NCBI RefSeq assembly: GCF_002288925.2
Contig: NW_022098069.1
Coordinates: forward strand, 81,435,376-81,499,375
Origin: Delphinapterus leucas
Lineage: Eukaryota; Chordata; Mammalia; Artiodactyla; Monodontidae
DNA: 64,000 nucleotides
Direction of reading: 5' to 3'
The position numbers and the translations under genes are program-made. The notes under the pieces are model-generated. The model was given only the letters and a program-made list of their open reading frames with translations, ran no database searches and was not told the DNA's origin. Positions 23,520-36,189 of this stretch are shown in pieces (position 1 is the stretch's first letter; each line of letters opens with the position of its first letter).

Positions 23520-24000
23520 TTATTCTCAGTGAAATGAGGAGCTCTTTCAGGTTTTGGGGTTGAGAGGTGACATGATGTAACTGATGGCAGGATCACTCTG
23601 GCTACTGTGTTGAGTGTATACTAAATGGGGCAGGAGTGAAAGAAAGGAGACCCATTAGAGAGATATTGCAGAAAGCTGAGAAAGAGCCTGTAGCTGGTAC
23701 CAGAGTGTAGAGAAGATGGCAAGAAATACTCAGATTCTGAATATGTTTGAAGACCATGCCAAAATGATTTGCCAACAGATTGAATGGAGTATAAGAGAGA
23801 AATTGAGAAGAAAAGGCATCTCCAAATTTTGGACTGAGCTTTAGGAGGAAAAGACTGTAGGAGGATAAATTTAAGAGTAAGGTCAGGAATTCATCTTTGG
23901 ATGTGCTAGTTTGAGATTTCTGTTGGGTGTCCAAGTGGAAGTGTAGAGTAGCCACCACTTGAGCAGGCTGTGGAGGAAACAGTGTTGTCAGCAGACAGTT
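23520..24000 (-). mobile_element. LINE-2 (L2) fragment, antisense
   Basis: The plus strand follows reverse-complement L2 ORF2: 'ggcaggatcactctggctactgtgttgag', then 'gtgctagtttgagatttctgttgggtgtccaagtggaagtgtagagtagcc'. The second phrase is the complement of the L2 coding stretch for 'lldistwm...'. The 118-codon minus-strand frame at 23958-23602 lies inside it and is not a gene. Confidence 0.7.
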
Positions 24001-24825
24001 GTGCTTTCAGAGAGTTTCAGAGAAGTACTGAAGGATACAAGCAATTATGCTAATAACGGTCCATTAATTTCAGACAGTAAGGTGGATGGGTTCACAAACT
24101 AGAGAATACGCCAATCCCTACAGGGGGTAAAGTCCAGAAGATAAGGTGTAAACTGAGTCACTCCTGTCTCCTTTTGGGGAAGAAATCGACTTACTCAAAG
24201 GATGTATTGATGAGTTTAGGGAGGGTAATCAAATAATGTATTGCCCATTTTTGGGTACCCTGGGAGACTGAAGAAGGCACTATTCATAATTCCTGGGATA
24301 AGAAGCCTAACGTGAAACTGCCTCAGGAAAGCTGGGACCCATGTTCATCCTAGGTTAAGAACATCTGGGAAAGTCAGGTTTTTCCTGCATGCATTGTCCC
24401 CTCTTGGCCCCTGTGATGGAAGTAAATGGTCTTAGGAGTAGTGGTCTTGGTCTCAGGATGCAAGGTCCACTCTTAATCTGTGTTGAGGGTACAGCAGATT
24501 TATTAAAAGGTTCCCCTTTCATCTGTGCTGCTTCAATTGAGGAAGCCTGGCTTTAATCCAGTGCGTGTTGCCAAGTGCTGATCTCTGTCTGGCAGGATTG
24601 CTTGGAGAAAACCTGACTCCCTCTTGAAGATGATGGATGAAGTTGAGGACATCTGGAAAATATATTCTGCTCAGCTTGGGTCTCTACTGGATCCCTGTGC
24701 ATATAAGGAGGAAGACCTCGGGGAAACATGGTCTTACTCCCAGAGTGTAGGTTCACAGGGAATAGGTGTTTATATTAGACTTTTTGCAGATTAGTGTACA
24801 CTATTCTTTATAATCTACTTCAGCC
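24001..24825. other. Unassigned DNA
   Basis: About 0.8 kb with moderate GC; no gene or repeat family recognised. Confidence 0.35.
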
Positions 24826-24841
24826 TAAACTAAGTTATTCA

Positions 24842-25175
24842 GGGCTTTCCTGGTGGCGCAGTGGTTAAGGATTCACCTGCCAATGCAGGGGACACGGGTT
24901 CGAGCCTTGGTCAGGGAAGATCCCACATGCCGCGGAGCAACTAAGCCTGTGAGCCACAACTACTGAGCCTGTGCTCTAGAGTCTGCGAGCCACAACTCCT
25001 GAAGCCTGGCCGCCTACAGCCCGTGCTCTGCAACAAGAGAAGCCACCGCAATGAGAAGCCCGTGCACCGCAACTAGAGAAAAGCCCGCACGCAGCAACGA
25101 AGACCCAGTGCAGCCAAAAGCAAATAAATAAAATAAATAAATTTATAAGAAAAAAAAATAAAAATAAATTAAAAA
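24842..25175 (+). mobile_element. CHR-type SINE, long-body subtype
   Basis: It starts gggctttcctggtggcgcag, has a B box ('ggttcgagcc'), a body built of 'gagccacaactactgagcc' modules and an AAATA-rich tail. A perfect 16-bp TSD, taaactaagttattca, is at 24826-24841 and 25176-25191. It shares its architecture with 9095-9430 and, inverted, 49821-50140 and 60541-60894. Confidence 0.97.
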
Positions 25176-25239
25176 TAAACTAAGTTATTCAAAGCATACA
25201 CTAAGTTCTTAATTTCAATGACTACATATCTTATTTCCA

Positions 25240-26230
25240 GACATTCCGTTAGATACTTTTTCCAAATTTTTTTTCATAATGGGCTTTATTTTAATTATAT
25301 TTTGTATTTCTTCTTTCATATCTGTCATCATTTAAAAACATACAGTTTATGATCCCTTTCAAGTTGTTCCATCATCTCAAGTTCTTGGGATGGGTGCCAT
25401 TCCTTCTATTTATTTAGTCTGCCACTCACTTTCTTTAGAGTAAATGGATTCCATGTTTTCTTAATGTTTTTTACTTTTAGCTCATTAGCAGCTAGTTTTT
25501 GTGTAAATGTGTGTTTGAGAGGTAAGGGGCATATCAGGTCTGACAAGGATTAGTTGTTGTTTCCTTCTGATTTCTTTTGGGATTCACACGAAACCTGAGA
25601 TGAGGAATTTTCCTTGAAAAGAGAAATAGCTTACATTTGTTTTTACCGGGTATCTCAGAGGTTCGGTTCCAAACCAGGCTTGATCTCGTTTCCTTGGTGG
25701 TGTTAATTTTTAGGCTTGGGATTCCATCAAGATACTGTACATTCTGAACCCATAATACTGTGTAGTTCAGACTTGTGTTTTTAGTTATTTATATCTCCAG
25801 CCCAGAGAGTGAAGACACACTTCCCGGCCAATGCCTTGAGCCAGGGAGCAGTGGCTTGCTTTTTCTTTATTCATGACACACTCTTGGGCTACTTCTTCCA
25901 GCATCCTGGATGAACACGAGAATTTCAATTCCAGATGCTCATCTTTTATGGGCTTATGGTCAATTCTATAGTCCTTGTGTTGGCATTTGAAGTTTTGTCT
26001 TCAATGGCTGGTCCATTCTCCCCATGGGTTCCTGTACCACCTTCTCTACCTATGATTTCCCTCCTTATTTCAGGCACTAGGGAATTCCTTTATTTTATAT
26101 GTAGAGCTTTATATTTAATCATTTTGTAATATTTTGGAGCACAGATATAGTTGTATTGAGAAAGTAGAAAGTAGCTCAGTCTACCAACTTCATGGAACTG
26201 GATTTTCCCTCACTTCGTTTTTCATTTTTT
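25240..26230 (-). mobile_element. Old LINE-1 (L1M-like) 5' UTR/ORF1 region, antisense
   Basis: T-rich plus strand with phrases of antisense old L1 ('ttattttaattatattttgtatttcttctttcatatctg', 'agtctgccactcactttctttagag', 'ttgggctacttcttccagcatcctgg'). No open frame of length survives. Class is supported by style and order rather than an alignment, and limits are approximate. Confidence 0.45.
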
Positions 26231-27320
26231 ATTTTATTTCCCTTTTTGGATGTAGGTGGGAAAGAATTATTTGTTTAACTATATTAAACTTAATATAAGC
26301 CTGCTCTGTCATTCTTAATAATTTTTTACCTACTTTGTATTCCTCCATTTTTATTAATATAGTTTCAGTGATTTCTAAACCCTTGAAGACCGATCCTACG
26401 TGCAAGTGTTTTCAAGATAATATTTTTGAACAAAGTAAATACTTCCACTGTGGGAAACACCAACATAATAATCTCATTATTTGATAATTACATAAACATT
26501 CAATAAATCCCTATGTGAAACCTAATTAGAGCACTTATTTTCTAATTTCTCAACAAATATACCTTTCTAGCAATTGCATTTTAGTAGACATTAGAGGAAA
26601 TGAACCATTATTTAAAACCACTCAGAATCTAAAAAAATTGTTAAATAACAGATGCTTATGGGGAAAATTATTGTATTATTAAGTATGATGACAAAATACT
26701 TAATCTGTTCCTTATTGAATTATATCAATTCAATTTACTAATTACATTAATATTAGCACCCTGTGTAAAAATAGATGTAATGCAAAACAATGTTAAATCT
26801 TATCAAAACTAAATTGTAAAGATACAAAGCTTCATCAGAAAGATAATTATCTGTGTAATAGACAGCATGAAAATCATGTGCTTTGGGTAATTTTAAATTC
26901 CTATTAATAATTGATTTGTTCAAGTCATTTGATTTTTAAAAAAACAGAATACATTAAAAAATTTTTCTCATCATTTGGAGTGGATTACAAAAATATTTGA
27001 CAGATTCTATTTTTTGAACTCTCTGACAAATGGTGTAAAACCGAACTAAAGCCTTTTAATATTTTTTTTCTGATTATTAAGGTTATAGTCAGAAATCAGT
27101 ACAATAAAGTAGAAAGGAAGAAAATATTGCAAGCCAGAATGTATGAGAAAATAGCATAAGGTGAAGGAAAAATATAGTATTTAAAAAACTTATTTGAATA
27201 TGACATAAAATTTTAAAAGACTATAATTTCAAACAGCACATGTGAAAAATGAAACACTGTACAATCAATGAAGAAGTTACTCCAATTTGAGAGTAATATG
27301 ATGTGTGTAAATCTATTTAT
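26231..27320. other. Unassigned AT-rich DNA
   Basis: About 1.1 kb, strongly A/T-rich with several TAATTA-type words and no recognised repeat. Confidence 0.4.
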
Positions 27321-27331
27321 AAGAACTATCC

Positions 27332-27536
27332 GGGCTTCCCTGGTGGCGCAGTGGTTGAGAGTCCACCTGCCAATGCAGGGGACGCGGGTTCGTGCCCCGG
27401 TCTGGGAAGATCCCACATGCCGCGGAGTGGCTGGGCCCGTGAGCCATGGCCGCTGAGCCTGTGCGTCCGGAGCCTGTGCTCCGCAACGGAGAGGCCACAA
27501 CAGTGAGAGGCCTGTGCACCGAAAAAAAAAAAAAAA
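27332..27536 (+). mobile_element. CHR-type SINE, young short-body copy with stuttered 3' junction
   Basis: It runs from gggcttccctggtggcgcag to 'gaggcctgtgcaccg' and a 15-A tail. The 5' flank is aagaactatcc (27321-27331). At the 3' side the target word recurs more than once: cccatccatg (27537-27546), an A-run, gaactatccatg (27558-27569), another A-run and gaactatccatgg (27582-27594). See the separate finding. Confidence 0.96.
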
Positions 27537-27604
27537 CCCATCCATGAAAAAAAAAAAGAACTATCCATGAAAAAAAAAAAAGAACTATCCATGGTTCTTA
27601 TAAA

Positions 27605-28484
27605 TGATGATAATCATCAACATCATTATTTTCCCTGTACAGTTATCATAGCCATTATCATCATCATTAACAGAGAGCCAGGAATATAGAGTAGACAGTT
27701 CACTGCCCTCATTTCCCAAGAACCCCTTTCAAATCCTGGTTCCACAAGCTTATTAATTACATGGTATTGGGTTACGTCCGTAAATGTTTTGTATTGTTTG
27801 CTTCTGAAAAAATAGTATTAATAATAATGCCTGCCTTACTAAACTCACAGTGTTACAAGAATCAATTTTAAAAATACATCATAAAAGACATCCAAAGAAT
27901 GATATTATGTGTTTTCATTATATATATAAAAAATAGAAATTGAGTCCCCTTTATATGTCTAGAACTGAATTTTATGCTAAAACAACTTCAGAGCATAAAT
28001 ACCCTCATTTTACCCAATATAATCTATCTAAAATATACCACTTACTATTTAAACATTTATAGTCTTCTTTTCTTCTTGTTACAAATATAAAGCAAGCTCA
28101 GTTGGCACAGGTATCTTTTCATCACTCTGTGTGAAGCCATTGTTTAGACAAAGATATGTTACTTGCTTCACTTGTAACAGTAAACTTTTTATATCTATGC
28201 TTATTTGTCTGACTTACCTCCAGCTGAAGTATTCATTGTGTACCTTTCTCAGGAAGTGTTCATGGTTGGCACAATTTCTAAGTCATTACATATATAGTGA
28301 TTGATTTCTGTTGACACTGCACACGACGTGCTGTGCGATATTTGTGTATATGTATTCATTGAAGGAATGTATGACCAACAATAGTGAGAAATAGTGGAGG
28401 GTTACTTCTGTTTACTTCAAGTCTTGGTTACTTTTAGTTGGATTGTTGCTGCTTACATCTCTGTTTTCCATCACAAAGAACTCT
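27605..28484. other. Unassigned AT-rich DNA
   Basis: Contains short ATC-rich stretches (27605-27670); otherwise nothing recognised. Confidence 0.4.
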
Positions 28485-28690
28485 CTAGGGCTGTACTGAC
28501 ACATATATGTGTCTATTTAAATGAAAATTAATTAGATTTAGATGACACTCAAAATTTAGTTCCCCAATCACACTAGCCCCATTTTAAGTGCTCAATAACC
28601 ACATATGGCTAGAGACTACCATTATTGGGTAGCATAGATGTAGAATATTTTCAACATAACGAGAAGACCCATTGGACAACATTACTCTAA
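28485..28690 (+). mobile_element. Ancient non-autonomous DNA transposon (hAT-like)
   Basis: The order 'agggctgtactgac...', 'ttagttccccaatcacactagccccattttaagtgctcaataaccacatatggctagagactacc' and 'gtagaatattttcaacataacgagaagacccattggacaac' matches a common mammalian MER-type element whose consensus includes 'ctagccacatttcaagtgctcaatagccacatgtggctagtggctacc'. I am not certain of its subfamily name. Its right part lies in the duplicated segment that starts at 28626. Confidence 0.55.
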
Positions 28691-28922
28691 ACTGTCTAGA
28701 TTTGTCCAAAGATTTCTCACAGCCACAAATTCAGAATTCCGTCCAAGTCATTGGATTTTACTTTTACAAAGTTTAGACCCTTTAACTTTTTCTAGGCATC
28801 CTCGTAAGCCTCTATAGTGAGTTGAGTGTCTTTCTCCAAGTTCTTACTGGTTAACCAATGACGTTTTTGGTTCTCTGGTTGTTCTTCTCATCCGTAGTTC
28901 ATTCATTCACCATTCAATTTTT
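28626..28922 (+). repeat. 297-bp duplicated segment, copy 1 (probable donor)
   Basis: The same 297 bp occurs at 30553-30849 in direct orientation with six substitutions by my count and no indels (about 98% identity). Here the left edge is continuous with a hAT-like element, so this looks like the original locus. The segment has no long reading frame. Confidence 0.95.
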
Positions 28923-30473
28923 CATTAAACACCTGCCTTGGAATTAAAGGTACTGAGTAACAAAATGTAAATTGCTGGGGATTTTCAAGATACGAGGTTA
29001 GCAGAGACACAATCTTTAACCAATATAAAACTATATGGGATAAATCCTAAATTTATAAGTATTGAGAGGCCAATTTTGATTCATTATATTATAAAATTGT
29101 ACTGCTTCAATTCACCATGATCATCTATATGGTGTCTTCATCTTGCAGGGTTTTTTTTCTTAGTAAAACTTAAATTAGTTTATTTCTGATTTTTTTATAC
29201 TTGTCTGTGCTTACAAAATATACTTTCAAGTGAGGTTCGTTAAATTTAAATTCACTGATGGATAGATACTACTGCCAAAAATCAAGGAAATATTTTTCCC
29301 CCTGGAAGAACCAGAGAGTACATATCGTGATGCTTTGAGTAAAGAATAATTTTCAACACAGTTTTAGAGAAGCTGCAGTATAAAAGCAAGTGTATTTTCA
29401 ACCACAGATGCGCACTATAACTGAATTCCTGCACAGCCAAACAAATAGAATAAAAATAAAAGTTTTCATCTGGCCAGTTATTTGGCACAGTTCAGACAAA
29501 GGAATAAAATTATTTATTTATATCTTACTGAACTCAATGAAGTCATTTGCATGAAGTTAGCCTGTTTCATCCTGAAATGAAGTGAGAGTAAATGGGAAGC
29601 GCTCAGTTTCTTAATATCACATATTTACTACATGGAGAGATTGTGGCTATGAAGGTTTGGTAAATGCCAAATTACAGATGTAGTGATCACACCAGACCAA
29701 GCATGTTGATGGCCTAACCACAAATGTCAATGGAATTGGATCAGGAAGGAGAAAATGACAACTAGAACTTTGAACTGATTAAGGAGAAATCATTCAAAGG
29801 AAGCCAAACATAATATTTACATTAGAGCAGCGGTCTGCTGTTTCAGAAAACAAATGGTAAATAGCAATAAAAAAAAGAACTAAACATTTCTCTCTGTCTC
29901 CCTATTGGGACCCCCTCTCTTTCTCCCTTCCAAGCTATTCTTTTCACTTTCAGAGTCAGAAGGTGAATACATAGCTGAGAATGGGTTGATTGCCCCAGAG
30001 CAGTTTGCATATTCCCATAAAGATCATAAATTAGAGGTCCCAGGGTGGGCAAAAGAGAAACTAGAGTTTTGAGCACTAAAGGAAAATGCTATATATAGAG
30101 GTGGTAGGTTTCAACAGGTAGTAGGTTAGAACACATGAAGTATCTTGAGTGAAGCGTGCAGATCAAGAATTTGGAAGCACAGGGAAATGCCTGTCAGTTT
30201 TATAAATTGATCCTTGCCTTAATGTTTTTATTTCTTATTCTCTGACAATAAAACTTGTTTTTAACTATACAAAATAATCAGGGTATAAAGATGTACATTT
30301 TATACACAGGAAAAAATACTGTTGGGTTTCAATGTAACAGATGTTCCTAAGCTTTCTTCAGAAAAGGAATATTCACCTGAATAATAATCGTGGGTCTTTA
30401 CAGAAGATTACATATCACTGAGGGATAACAACTGCACTAGAAAAACACGCTGTTTCTCCACGTACATGCTATT
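28923..30473. other. Unassigned DNA
   Basis: About 1.5 kb with no recognised gene or repeat family. Confidence 0.4.
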
Positions 30474-30935
30474 GGCATTTAGGCCACAACAGTTCTTCAT
30501 TTTGTGGGATCACCCCATGCATTGCAGGATATTTGACATCCCTACTGCTAAATGGGTAGCATAGATGTAGAATATTTTCAACATAACAAGAAGACCCATT
30601 GAACAACATTACTCTAAACTCTCTAGATTTGTCCAAAGATTTCTCACAGCCACAAATTCAGAATTCCGCCCAAGTCATTGGATTTTACTTTTACAAAGTT
30701 TAGATCCTTTAACTTTTTCTAGGCATCCTCGTAAGCCTCTACAGTGAGTTGAGTGTCTTTCTCCAAGTTCTTACTGGTTAACCAATGACGTTTTTGGTTC
30801 TCTGGTTGTTCTTCTCATCCGTAGTTCATTCATTCACCATTCAATTTTTAGTCATTCGAGGACCAAAAAATGCCCCTTCTCAAGACATATACGGAGTTTC
30901 CAAATACCCACTAGGGTAAAAAGGTCGTGGGTTTC
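30474..30935 (-). mobile_element. Ancient hAT-type element interrupted by the 297-bp copy 2
   Basis: Left piece 30474-30552 ('ggccacaacagttcttcattttgtgggatcaccccatgcattgcaggatatttgacatccct') and right piece 30850-30935 ('gaggaccaaaaaatgccccttctcaagacat...tttccaaatacccactagggtaaaaagg') are consecutive parts of one common mammalian hAT/MER element read in reverse. The 297-bp segment lies between them. Confidence 0.6.
30553..30849 (+). repeat. 297-bp duplicated segment, copy 2 (inserted copy)
   Basis: Same length as 28626-28922 with six substitutions by my count. It begins and ends sharply within an older hAT-type element, has no A-tail and no clear TSD. Its start is 1927 bp from the start of copy 1. 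Confidence 0.95.
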
Positions 30936-33540
30936 ACCTCCGTTAAATACAACTAAGAAGGATTGCAGAAGAAGATGGACTTCTAACTCCCTGAGGGTAT
31001 GAGGGTATTAAGAGAGGTGTGAGAGAGTGAACTTAAAGGTGTTAATAGACAGTGAATAAGGAACAGATAATTATTCTAGATCAGTGTTCTTTGAGTCATT
31101 TCTCCTCTGTGATTTCTTCACTCACCTGTTGTTCCTGTGGTTGCTTTTTGGTTTTACTTATCTGTTTATCTATCTATTATCTATCTATCTATCATCTATC
31201 TATCTAGTGGCTTAGTTAGATATTTAGTTACAAAAACACACTTGTGGCAGTCAAAGAGAACTTGTTGGGAAGCAAAATTAAAACACAGTGGGTATATACA
31301 GTGAAGGTTACAATCCTCCCTTGCCACCCCTCCTATTCCACCCTGCAGCAACATTTTCTTTACTTGATTTTAAATAACGTTTCTAAGAATTATGAGTCTG
31401 TATCTTAAACTTATTTCAAGCTTTACTTCTCTGTGAGAGGCTAAATCTATCTACATGGAAAGTTCAAAAGATGTTGTTGGCTCTGTAGCTAGAGTCATAT
31501 GTTTCCATAGCTAGATAGGGAAAGTAGCATTTCAAGGGGCTAACGAGGTCATTTATTATGATACTGCCTTCTCCTCCTCCTGGGGCCTTCTGACCTCAAA
31601 CCTGACCTATCAGTTGGAGAAAATTGTGTTGTGCAGGTACAGTCCAATCCAATACAGCAAGCATTTTATTGAATTCCCTAGATTTTGTGGTAGTCCTATG
31701 CAAGATTGTGTAAGGGCATGAATGACAGCTCTCAAAATGCTCAGTGTTCGGGTGAAAGGACTAACAGTAATGAAACATGACAAGTGCTATAACTGTAGGA
31801 CTGCTGCTGTCACCCCCATCCTAATCAATTCTGTTTTAGCCCAAGTGTCATCTTGTGAAGGCTCTACAGTTCCACTGGGTAATCTGATTCCAATGATAGA
31901 GGCTGGCAGCTCAAGGGACTCTTAGAGATCAATAATTCTTAATATCTCCTTTTATAATTGGAGAGAATATGATCCAAAGTGCTAATGACCTGTACACATT
32001 CACTCAGTGAGCTTACCCATGATAAATGCTTACAAAAGAGGGTTAAAGGGCATCTAAGCAGCTCATGTGCATTGTACAATGGCTCTCTGAAGATTAGGTG
32101 TTCAATTTGTTTTTGTTTTTCTTTATGATTTTCTGTAAGGATGATTGGTCTCAGTGAGATAAGGAGAAATGCAGAGAATTATTTGGCGTGAAAGTGAAGT
32201 GAAACAATGATTTAAGGAGATAATTTAGAAAGGACATCTTTGTGCTGTATCTGCATTTTATCTTTTTATGGGCCCAGTTTATCTAATTCATTCTTTTTCC
32301 CCAAAGGTCTTCAATATCAAAATTATCATTTTTTTTGTGAAGAAATTTTATTGAACATCTTATAAAAATCCATAAGTCTCAGATATGTATTATGCTGTGT
32401 ACCTGATATCCTTACTTCATTAAAAAGTATAATCTGCATGTTAAAATTAAGGACTATTGATCTTTGGGAAAAAAATGAAGCCATTTACACACTTACCCTC
32501 AACTCATTGATTATATAGAAGACTACGTTTCATACGGATGAATAGACGTATTTCATTTTCTCCCAAACAATAGCCTTCTCCTTAACACACTAAATGAGAT
32601 GCTGTGTACAATAGTGTACTTTCATTAAAATAAATTACTTTCTGCTAAAAGGTCCCCTAGTAAAAAATCTAGACAACATGACCCGCTGTCTAGGTTCCTT
32701 TTCATTTTAAAACAAACATTATCATGAAAAATGGGTGAATGCGTATTTTCACTCAGAGAAATATTACTTAGCAAAATCTTGAAGTTCTACATGGTCTTCT
32801 GTTTTGCATAGCTTTGGCATCTTAGCCATCTTATTCCTTCTAACCTGCAAGTGGAATACATGGAAATCATTTTCTACATCCTTAGGCATCTATACTGTTC
32901 TTGTTAATGGAATGTCTCCGAGACGCTTTGGGGAAAATAAAACATTTTCTCAAATATGATTAAACAGTTGTATACCTCATTGTTTTGGGGTTATAGTAAC
33001 AGACCTATCTCCTAATAGCACTTAGTGCTTGTTAAATACAAGGTGGTGATGATTGTTACAGGCTGCAGTCGGGATTGAGCTCTGTCTTTGTTACACTGCT
33101 TGCCTATGCACACTGTGGGGAATGTTTACACACTATAGATAGGCCAGAAATACGAGCAAGCGTTGATTTACATGGCACACATGTACAAAAAGTACAGTGA
33201 TGTAGAAGATTTTTTACTGGTGATCGTAACTCAATGTGCTAGACCATCAGTACGCTAACATTTTGACTCCAAAACTTTAGAGTTAGTGAGTAGCGGCAGT
33301 ATGTCCAGACTTATATCTGAGTGAAAAGTTGTTAATGGTTAGTGAGGTGTCTTTCAAGGATCATAAATCTTTATTTTTCATTGCTGGCATATGCTAAAGT
33401 GGTACTGGAAAATGCATTTTGATTTAGCTTTTTAAAAAAATAAAAATAAAAAGCATAGTCAAAGTTTCAGTTTGGAGATAGTAACTCCAATAAGCTCCTC
33501 ACACAGCTATCTGAGCAGATAACCTTGGTTGTATTTTCAT
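30936..33540. other. Mostly unassigned DNA
   Basis: About 2.6 kb. A TATC microsatellite lies at 31158-31207, with a possible ancient SINE end near 31640-31700 ('acagcaagcattttattgaattccctag'). No gene recognised; the 67-codon frame at 31722-31925 has no known features. Confidence 0.4.
31158..31207 (+). repeat. (TATC)n microsatellite
   Basis: About a dozen TATC tetramers with two interruptions. Confidence 0.95.
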
Positions 33541-35135
33541 GACGTCATAAAAACAGTCAAACGTGAACTTGCTCACTTACCTCCATTAAATCTCCCGGCT
33601 CATTTGCATTTGTATACTTTCTGCTTCCCTCCGGTTACAACTGCAGGAAATGTTATTACTCCCATCAAATTACTCACCTCTCTAGCTCTGGATGCCGTCC
33701 GTCCGCTCTCCCTTCTCAAGCATTTTGCTACTTGATCAACCCCTCTTTCTTGCAAGATTGGTTTCTCTTTCTCCTCTTGACCATTTCAATTAACATAGAG
33801 ACATGCATTAAAGCTCTGATTTTCAGAAAAAAATAGTAAAAAAATGTCCTTTCATCTCACTCTTCCTATCTACTGCTACATTTCTCTGATCCTCTTCCCA
33901 GTAAAACCACTTGAAAAAATTGTCTTCAATCACATCTTCACTTCCTCTTCATCTTCCACTTTTCTCCTAAAATCGTTTCAAACTATCTCCACATTCCATA
34001 CTTCATGGACACTGCTATTATTGTAGTAGCTTTGCCAAATTTAATGAGCACTTGTTTGAGTTTATATTTCTTTCTCTTTCAACAGCATTCAACACAGTTG
34101 ACAAATCGTAAAACATTTTCTTCTTCTGACTTCAGTCCTACTGTTTTCCTGGGTTTTATTTTTTCTCCCATTTTGCCTTGTGTTTCTCAAATTTCAGTGC
34201 TGCTTTCTCCTATTCCTGTTGGACATGAAAGTGTTTGAAATGCCTTAGGGCTCAGTTCTAAGCCCCTTTCTCTGCTTCAAGTAAATTTTTTTCTCTCTAG
34301 ATAATAAATCTCATCGAGAGCGGAGGCTTTAAATAATATCTATGTAATCCAAAATCTATTTCTCTATTACTGAAATCTGTAGACTCATTTCCAAGCGGTT
34401 CGTTCAGTTCTCTGCCTTGCAAGAGAATTGCTGGTTAGTGAAACTAACCCTCATAAATTTAACAGGCCCAAACAAAATACTTGTTGTCTCTCCAAAGCCT
34501 GCTCCTGTGCTTTCTTGTTTATATCAGTAGATGCCACCTCCATGTACCCAGATGCTTAAGCCAACACCAAAGAAACATTCTTGATTCCTCTCTTTCTGTC
34601 ACAGTAGCATCCAATCCACCAGCAAATCCTGTGACATAACTTTCAAAACGTATTCTGAAAATATAGTCCCCTTCATTTAATTCTCTACTGAGAAGATGGA
34701 GTAGTCTTTTAAGAGCTTAAACCAGATTATATAGCCATGCAGTACTTCACTCCAGTGACTTCTTATAATCACATAGAATCTTTAAGTCATGCTTAGAGTC
34801 TTTACATTCACTTAGGATAAATTTCTGAGTCTAGCTATTAGAATCCCAGTCTGGTACCTTTACTTTACATCTCTTTGCTCTCTCTGCTCCAACCATGTTG
34901 ACACTCCTTCTGCTTCTCATTTGTATCTTAGCACATTGCAGAAACTTTCTCCTTTGCATAGAATACTATTCCATTTTCCTGGAATACTCTTCCCCTTAAT
35001 CTTGGAATATCTGGATCTTTCTTAAAATTCAAGCCCAGAGCTGTAGTGTTGCTTATACAGGCCATCCACAGTAGCCATATTCAAGTCTTAGCTCAGATTT
35101 CATCCATGGAGAAAGGTTTTCTTATCACTAAATCT
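33541..35135 (+). mobile_element. LINE-2 (L2), long sense copy
   Basis: C/T-rich sense strand following L2 ORF2 order: 'caacagcattcaacacagttgac' (34081-34103), 'gccttagggctcagttctaagcccc' near 34241 (the reverse-transcriptase block), 'ttgattcctctctttctgtcacagtagcatccaatccaccagcaaatcctg', 'ctctttgctctctctgctccaacc' and 'gcttagctcagatttcatcc'. Frames are broken throughout. About 1.6 kb is long for L2, which usually survives as short 3' fragments. Confidence 0.8.
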
Positions 35136-36189
35136 AAAACAAAATAAAAATTAAAAAACAGCACAACAAAACTCAGAGTAATTTGTGGAATTTGGAGAGG
35201 GAGAAGTGTGAATAAATGTGTTCCAACTGCTATTTTTACTTGGAAGTCTCTGTTAATATTTTAAAAGTTATTTGTAAAATTAGTGATCCATCTCTCCCTG
35301 AGACTAAACTCTACAAAATCATAAAAGTTGACAATCATGTCAACTACTCTAATTTCAGCCAGGCAAATAACAAGTACATAAAGACATGTTTATTGAACAA
35401 TAGAAAATGAATCGATTAAGTGGAAAGAGCATGTGATTTGAAATCAAAGGATTTGATTCAAAGGATTTGAAAAGAGACATTATATAGCTCGTATTATTAG
35501 GGCAGAAATATCAAGCAAAGTGGATAGGACTTCCAGGTATAACTGGCAACATGGACACTTCCTACCAAAATGATAGTAGTCCAGTTTTATTTCACTCATA
35601 GAAATGAGGATGGAAAGAGAATGGAAGGAAAGATGGAAAAAAGGATATAACAAAGACCTTAAAGGACTCAAGGTCTAAACTTTAGGTCCAAACTAAATTC
35701 TAAGCTGAGAGTGGGAAAAACCAAGAGCTAACCTGATGAACAATTCAGAATTCCCAAAAGGCTCAAAAACTGGTAGCACCATTACCCTAGAATGGGGTTA
35801 TGGAGAGAAGCAAAAGCTACAATGAAAGTTAAGTTTGAAAGTTCGTGTAAAATTAAGCTACTTTCTCAGATACCCTTCCAATAGCAACTGTCCTTCATAA
35901 GTGTAATCATACAAAGACTATGAAAGGAATATGAAAGTTGGAACCTCAAATAAGCAAAGAGGTAAATAGAATTTGGGATAAAAAGACTATGCTGAAAGAT
36001 TAAAACTTGAAAAGAAAAAACAATATACTCAGAGGGATATGAGAACATATTGAATATGATAAAAAAATAGGATATTATTTTTTAAAAAGAGGGGAAAGTT
36101 CTTAGAAATTAAAACTATAAGAAGAGTCTTCAGATCTCAAGTTGCACCCCTGCATTCCCCTGGTAAATTTCATTTTCATTCTCAGAAGT
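35136..36189. other. Unassigned AT-rich DNA between two L2 copies
   Basis: Contains a short tandem word (aaaggatttga, 35446-35470). No repeat family recognised. Confidence 0.4.

Noticed and set aside
23602..23958. 118-codon minus-strand frame
   Set aside because: Lies in a decayed antisense L2 fragment; no independent gene features.
24360..24760. Possible processed pseudogene or exon in moderate-GC DNA
   Set aside because: No frame longer than 67 codons, no A-tail and no recognisable protein.
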